Below, piece by piece: positions 61,890 to 64,000 of a DNA stretch of 64,000 bases. Position numbers and translations under genes: made by a program. This DNA comes from Phycisphaerae bacterium (lineage in GTDB: Bacteria > Planctomycetota > Phycisphaerae > Phycisphaerales > SM1A02). A model generated the notes under the pieces. It searched no databases and was not told the DNA's origin. It saw only the letters and a list, made by a program, of their open reading frames with translations. The DNA lies in assembly GCA_016795065.1 (NCBI GenBank), contig JAEUIU010000053.1, positions 1 to 64,000 on the forward strand, read 5' to 3'. Each line of letters begins with the position of its first letter. Position 1 is the first letter of the stretch.

Positions 61890-63245
61890 GTGACCGACGA
61901 CGCTACGTCCAGCGACGCGAACTCCCAACGACCTCCCCAAGCCCGATCCGCCGCCGGTCCGTCCGAGCGGGTGATCGGGCTTGCCATGCTTGGGGGCCAA
62001 ATGGGGGGCCAACTGGGGGGCCCGCTTGAACGCGGGCAGACCGCCGCAGAGGCCCTGCGGCGCGTGGCACCGGGGAGTGCCCGAGTGCGGGGCGTCTATG
62101 TGCACGTCCCGTTCTGCTTTCACAAGTGCCACTACTGCGACTTCTATTCGTTTGTCGACCGCGAGGATCGCCAACCGGCCTATGTCCATCGACTGTTGCG
62201 CGAAGCCGACGCCGGACGTGCCGCGGGCGTCCTCGATGGGCCCATCGAGACGGTGTTCGTCGGCGGCGGAACGCCGACCTTCCTTCGGCCGGAGTTGCTT
62301 CGAGCTCTGCTGACGGGTCTGGCCGAGCGGCTTCCGCTGCAACCGGTGACCCGAGGGCCCGACGGTCGCCCGGTGGCAGGGCTCGAGTGGACGGTCGAAG
62401 CGAATCCGGAGACGGTCACCGATGAGGTCGCCGAGATCCTGGTGTCGTCAGGGGTAAACCGCGTGAGCGTCGGGGTACAGAGTTTTCACCCGGCCCATCT
62501 CAAGACCCTCGAGCGGTGGCATGACCCGGCCAGCGTCGGTCGGGCGGTCGAGCGGCTCCGCAGGGCGGGCATCCGACGCCTGAATCTTGATCTCATTTTC
62601 GGCATACCCGGGTCGACGTTGGCGGAGTGGTCCTCGGACCTGGACCGGGCCTTGGAACTCGGACCTGATCACCTCTCCTGCTATGGCCTGACCTACGAGC
62701 CGAATACCGCGATGACCAAGCGGCTCGAACTCAAGCAGTTCGAAGCGTGCGATGAGGACCTCGAGGCGGCGATGTACGAGTGCACGCTCGACCGGTTGGA
62801 GGCCGCTGGCTTCGAGCAGTACGAGATCTCCAACTTCGCCAAGCCCGGCGAGGCCTGTCGCCACAATCTTCTGTATTGGCACAACGCCGATTGGTGGTCG
62901 CTCGGGCCGAGTGGCAGCGCCCATGTGCAGGGCGTGCGATGGAAGAACGTCCCGCGGCTGAGCGCGTGGTTGGCGTCGGAGTCGGCGACCTCGCCCATCC
63001 AGGACCTGGAGAAGGTCGACGAGGAAACCCGCGCAGGTGAGATCCTGATGCTCGGGCTGCGCCTCCGCGAGGGCTTGCCACAGTCCACGGTCGACCGTTG
63101 TTGCCAAGGGCCGCGGGGCGCGGAGCGCCAAGCGGCTTTGGCTGCGGCGCTTGAGCGCGGCCTGATGGAGCGCGTCGCCGACCGACTCCGCTTCACCCGG
63201 GCGGGGCTGCTGCTTGCCGATGAGGTCCTTGCCGAGGTCGTGTGA
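61890..63245 (+). CDS. hemW: Radical SAM protein HemW (coproporphyrinogen oxidase-like)
   Basis: A radical SAM enzyme related to HemN. HemW proteins are now regarded as haem chaperones rather than coproporphyrinogen dehydrogenases. The cluster motif CxxxCxxC is Cys76, Cys80 and Cys83 in HVPFCFHKCHYCDFYSF. Further blocks are ETVFVGGGTPTFL, TVEANPETVT, RVSVGVQSF and LNLDLIFGIPGSTLAEW. The C-terminal HemN-type region includes LYWHNADWWSLGPSGSAHV. GTG 61890 gives a Gly/Gln-rich N-terminus; ATG 61986 is an alternative that would begin MLGGQMGGQLGG. The frame from 61662 overlaps the small zinc-ribbon gene. Confidence 0.92.
   Translation: MTDDATSSDANSQRPPQARSAAGPSERVIGLAMLGGQMGGQLGGPLERGQTAAEALRRVAPGSARVRGVYVHVPFCFHKCHYCDFYSFVDREDRQPAYVHRLLREADAGRAAGVLDGPIETVFVGGGTPTFLRPELLRALLTGLAERLPLQPVTRGPDGRPVAGLEWTVEANPETVTDEVAEILVSSGVNRVSVGVQSFHPAHLKTLERWHDPASVGRAVERLRRAGIRRLNLDLIFGIPGSTLAEWSSDLDRALELGPDHLSCYGLTYEPNTAMTKRLELKQFEACDEDLEAAMYECTLDRLEAAGFEQYEISNFAKPGEACRHNLLYWHNADWWSLGPSGSAHVQGVRWKNVPRLSAWLASESATSPIQDLEKVDEETRAGEILMLGLRLREGLPQSTVDRCCQGPRGAERQAALAAALERGLMERVADRLRFTRAGLLLADEVLAEVV
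61992..62036 (+). repeat. G-rich 12-bp repeats in the hemW N-terminal region
   Basis: G-tracts of five, six and six occur at 61992-61996, 62003-62008 and 62015-62020, spaced by CCAAAT and CCAACT, with a further GGG at 62034-62036. The pattern encodes GGQMGGQLGG and could form a G-quadruplex. Confidence 0.6.
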
Positions 63246-63302
63246 CGCGAGGGATCGACGGGCGAGCGGAAGACGCGAAGACTCTCGCCGTACACTCAAT
63301 CG

Positions 63303-64000
63303 ATGCTCGCTCTCGCCGCTTCGTTCCTGGTGACGGTCGTTCACGCCGCGTGCCTGCCTCAGACAACGACGGAACCGTGGCCCGACAAGCCGTCTGACAA
63401 GCCGCCCGTTAGGGTCTTCGTTCTCGCCGGCCAATCGAACATGGAAGGGCAGGGGGTCGTCGATCTCGAACGCGATCACAACGACGGCCGCGGCACGCTC
63501 GTCTCGCTCTTCGAGAAGCCCGCGACGGCGCCGCTCGTTGCCCATCTGCGAAACGATGACGGTTCGTGGCGGGTGCGGGACGATGTCTTCGTTCGCTACA
63601 CGCCCGAGGGCGATCCGGCTGCCGTCGGGCCGCTGACCTTTGGCTTCACGCCCTATCGCGATCAGCATCACTTTGGGCCCGAGCTTGAGATCGGTCACAT
63701 CCTCGGCGACGCGATCGAGGAGCCGGTCCTTCTCGTCAAGACCGCATGGGGCGGAAAGAGCCTCTTCGTCGACTTTCGTCCGCCCTCGGCCGGCGGCACG
63801 GTCGGCCCCTACTACACGCGGATGATCAACGACGTCCGCACCGCGATCGCCAAGGCCGGTGCCGAGATTCCGGCCCTCAAGGACCGGCAGCTCGAGGTCG
63901 CTGGCTTCATCTGGTACCACGGCTGGAACGATGGCTGCGATCCGCAGCATGCCGTGCCCGAGTACGAGGCGAATCTGGTTCACCTGATCCACGACGTGCG
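63303..64000 (+). CDS. SASA-domain (sialate O-acetylesterase-like) esterase, partial
   Basis: The gene starts at ATG 63303 and runs off the right edge, so its C-terminus is missing; about 232 codons are present. A short leader, MLALAASFLVTVVHAACL, precedes the domain. The catalytic Ser is in VFVLAGQSNMEGQG, the block usual for SASA/carbohydrate-esterase proteins, and TAWGGKSLFVDF and FIWYHGWNDG are further family blocks. The GPELEIGH segment is also typical. It lies 57 bp after hemW on the same strand. The family removes acetyl groups from sugars; the substrate here is not known. Confidence 0.85.
   Translation, partial: MLALAASFLVTVVHAACLPQTTTEPWPDKPSDKPPVRVFVLAGQSNMEGQGVVDLERDHNDGRGTLVSLFEKPATAPLVAHLRNDDGSWRVRDDVFVRYTPEGDPAAVGPLTFGFTPYRDQHHFGPELEIGHILGDAIEEPVLLVKTAWGGKSLFVDFRPPSAGGTVGPYYTRMINDVRTAIAKAGAEIPALKDRQLEVAGFIWYHGWNDGCDPQHAVPEYEANLVHLIHDV

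Overview
The window looks like a chromosomal segment of a high-GC planctomycete, most likely a member of the Phycisphaerae. The evidence is the gene content: a DUF1501 / pre-peptidase C-terminal / DUF1549-DUF1553 cytochrome cassette, an ECF sigma factor next to a membrane Ser/Thr kinase with WD40 repeats, PEP-CTERM-type sorting, many large secreted proteins, and EF-hand/dockerin-like repeats of the form D-x-(D/N)-x-D-G-x-V-x-x-x-D-L-x-x-L-L-x-x-W-G. No rRNA, tRNA, CRISPR array, transposase or phage gene was found. Starts were often moved downstream from the longest open frame, to where a signal peptide, ribosome binding site or ATGA overlap supports them.

Layout. 1-606 is a 222-bp tandem repeat array that enters from the left edge. 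707-2943 holds a divergent pair, an RNase HII-like protein and mnmA. 3157-13603 is a three-gene run of secreted proteins: a 2576-residue multidomain protein ending in 14 propeller-type repeats, a protein with four dockerin-like repeats, and a smaller protein with 7 of the same propeller repeats. 13854-15919 encodes a PPK2 polyphosphate kinase and a class I fructose-bisphosphate aldolase. 16064-16634 is a second tandem array, bounded by 42-bp inverted repeats. 16898-19114 is another dockerin-tailed secreted protein. 19162-23553 (minus) is the ECF sigma factor and WD40 kinase pair. 24064-24807 is a PEP-CTERM-like protein with a thioester-domain signature and a clear terminator, followed by a GYF-domain membrane protein.

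25783-36070 is a tightly packed run of five genes: DUF1501, PPC-domain protein, DUF1549/DUF1553 cytochrome-like protein, cytochrome/WD40/coiled-coil protein and TlpA-like thioredoxin. Several joints are ATGA overlaps, so the run is probably one exported functional unit. It converges, across an inverted repeat, on a minus-strand pair of FG-GAP and PhoX-like proteins. Next come a trypsin-like protease without PDZ domain, a secreted protein of unknown function, an alpha/beta hydrolase and a Cys/Met-metabolism PLP enzyme. After these lie a pair of membrane proteins with the same TM-zinc ribbon-TM plan, a deoxyhypusine-synthase-like enzyme, a CHASE4 hybrid histidine kinase and a THUMP-like methyltransferase.

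53062-58897 (minus) encodes a secreted protein made of 17 cysteine-rich repeats and a metzincin-type metalloprotease fused to an FG-GAP propeller. The right end is housekeeping: purA-uppS on minus, and a small zinc-ribbon gene followed by hemW on plus. The start of a SASA-type esterase runs off the edge.

The features most deserving follow-up are the 7- and 14-repeat propeller proteins with their shared dockerin-like motif, the two related palindromic repeat arrays, the 17-repeat Cys protein, the predicted thioester surface protein, and the TM-zinc ribbon-TM pair.
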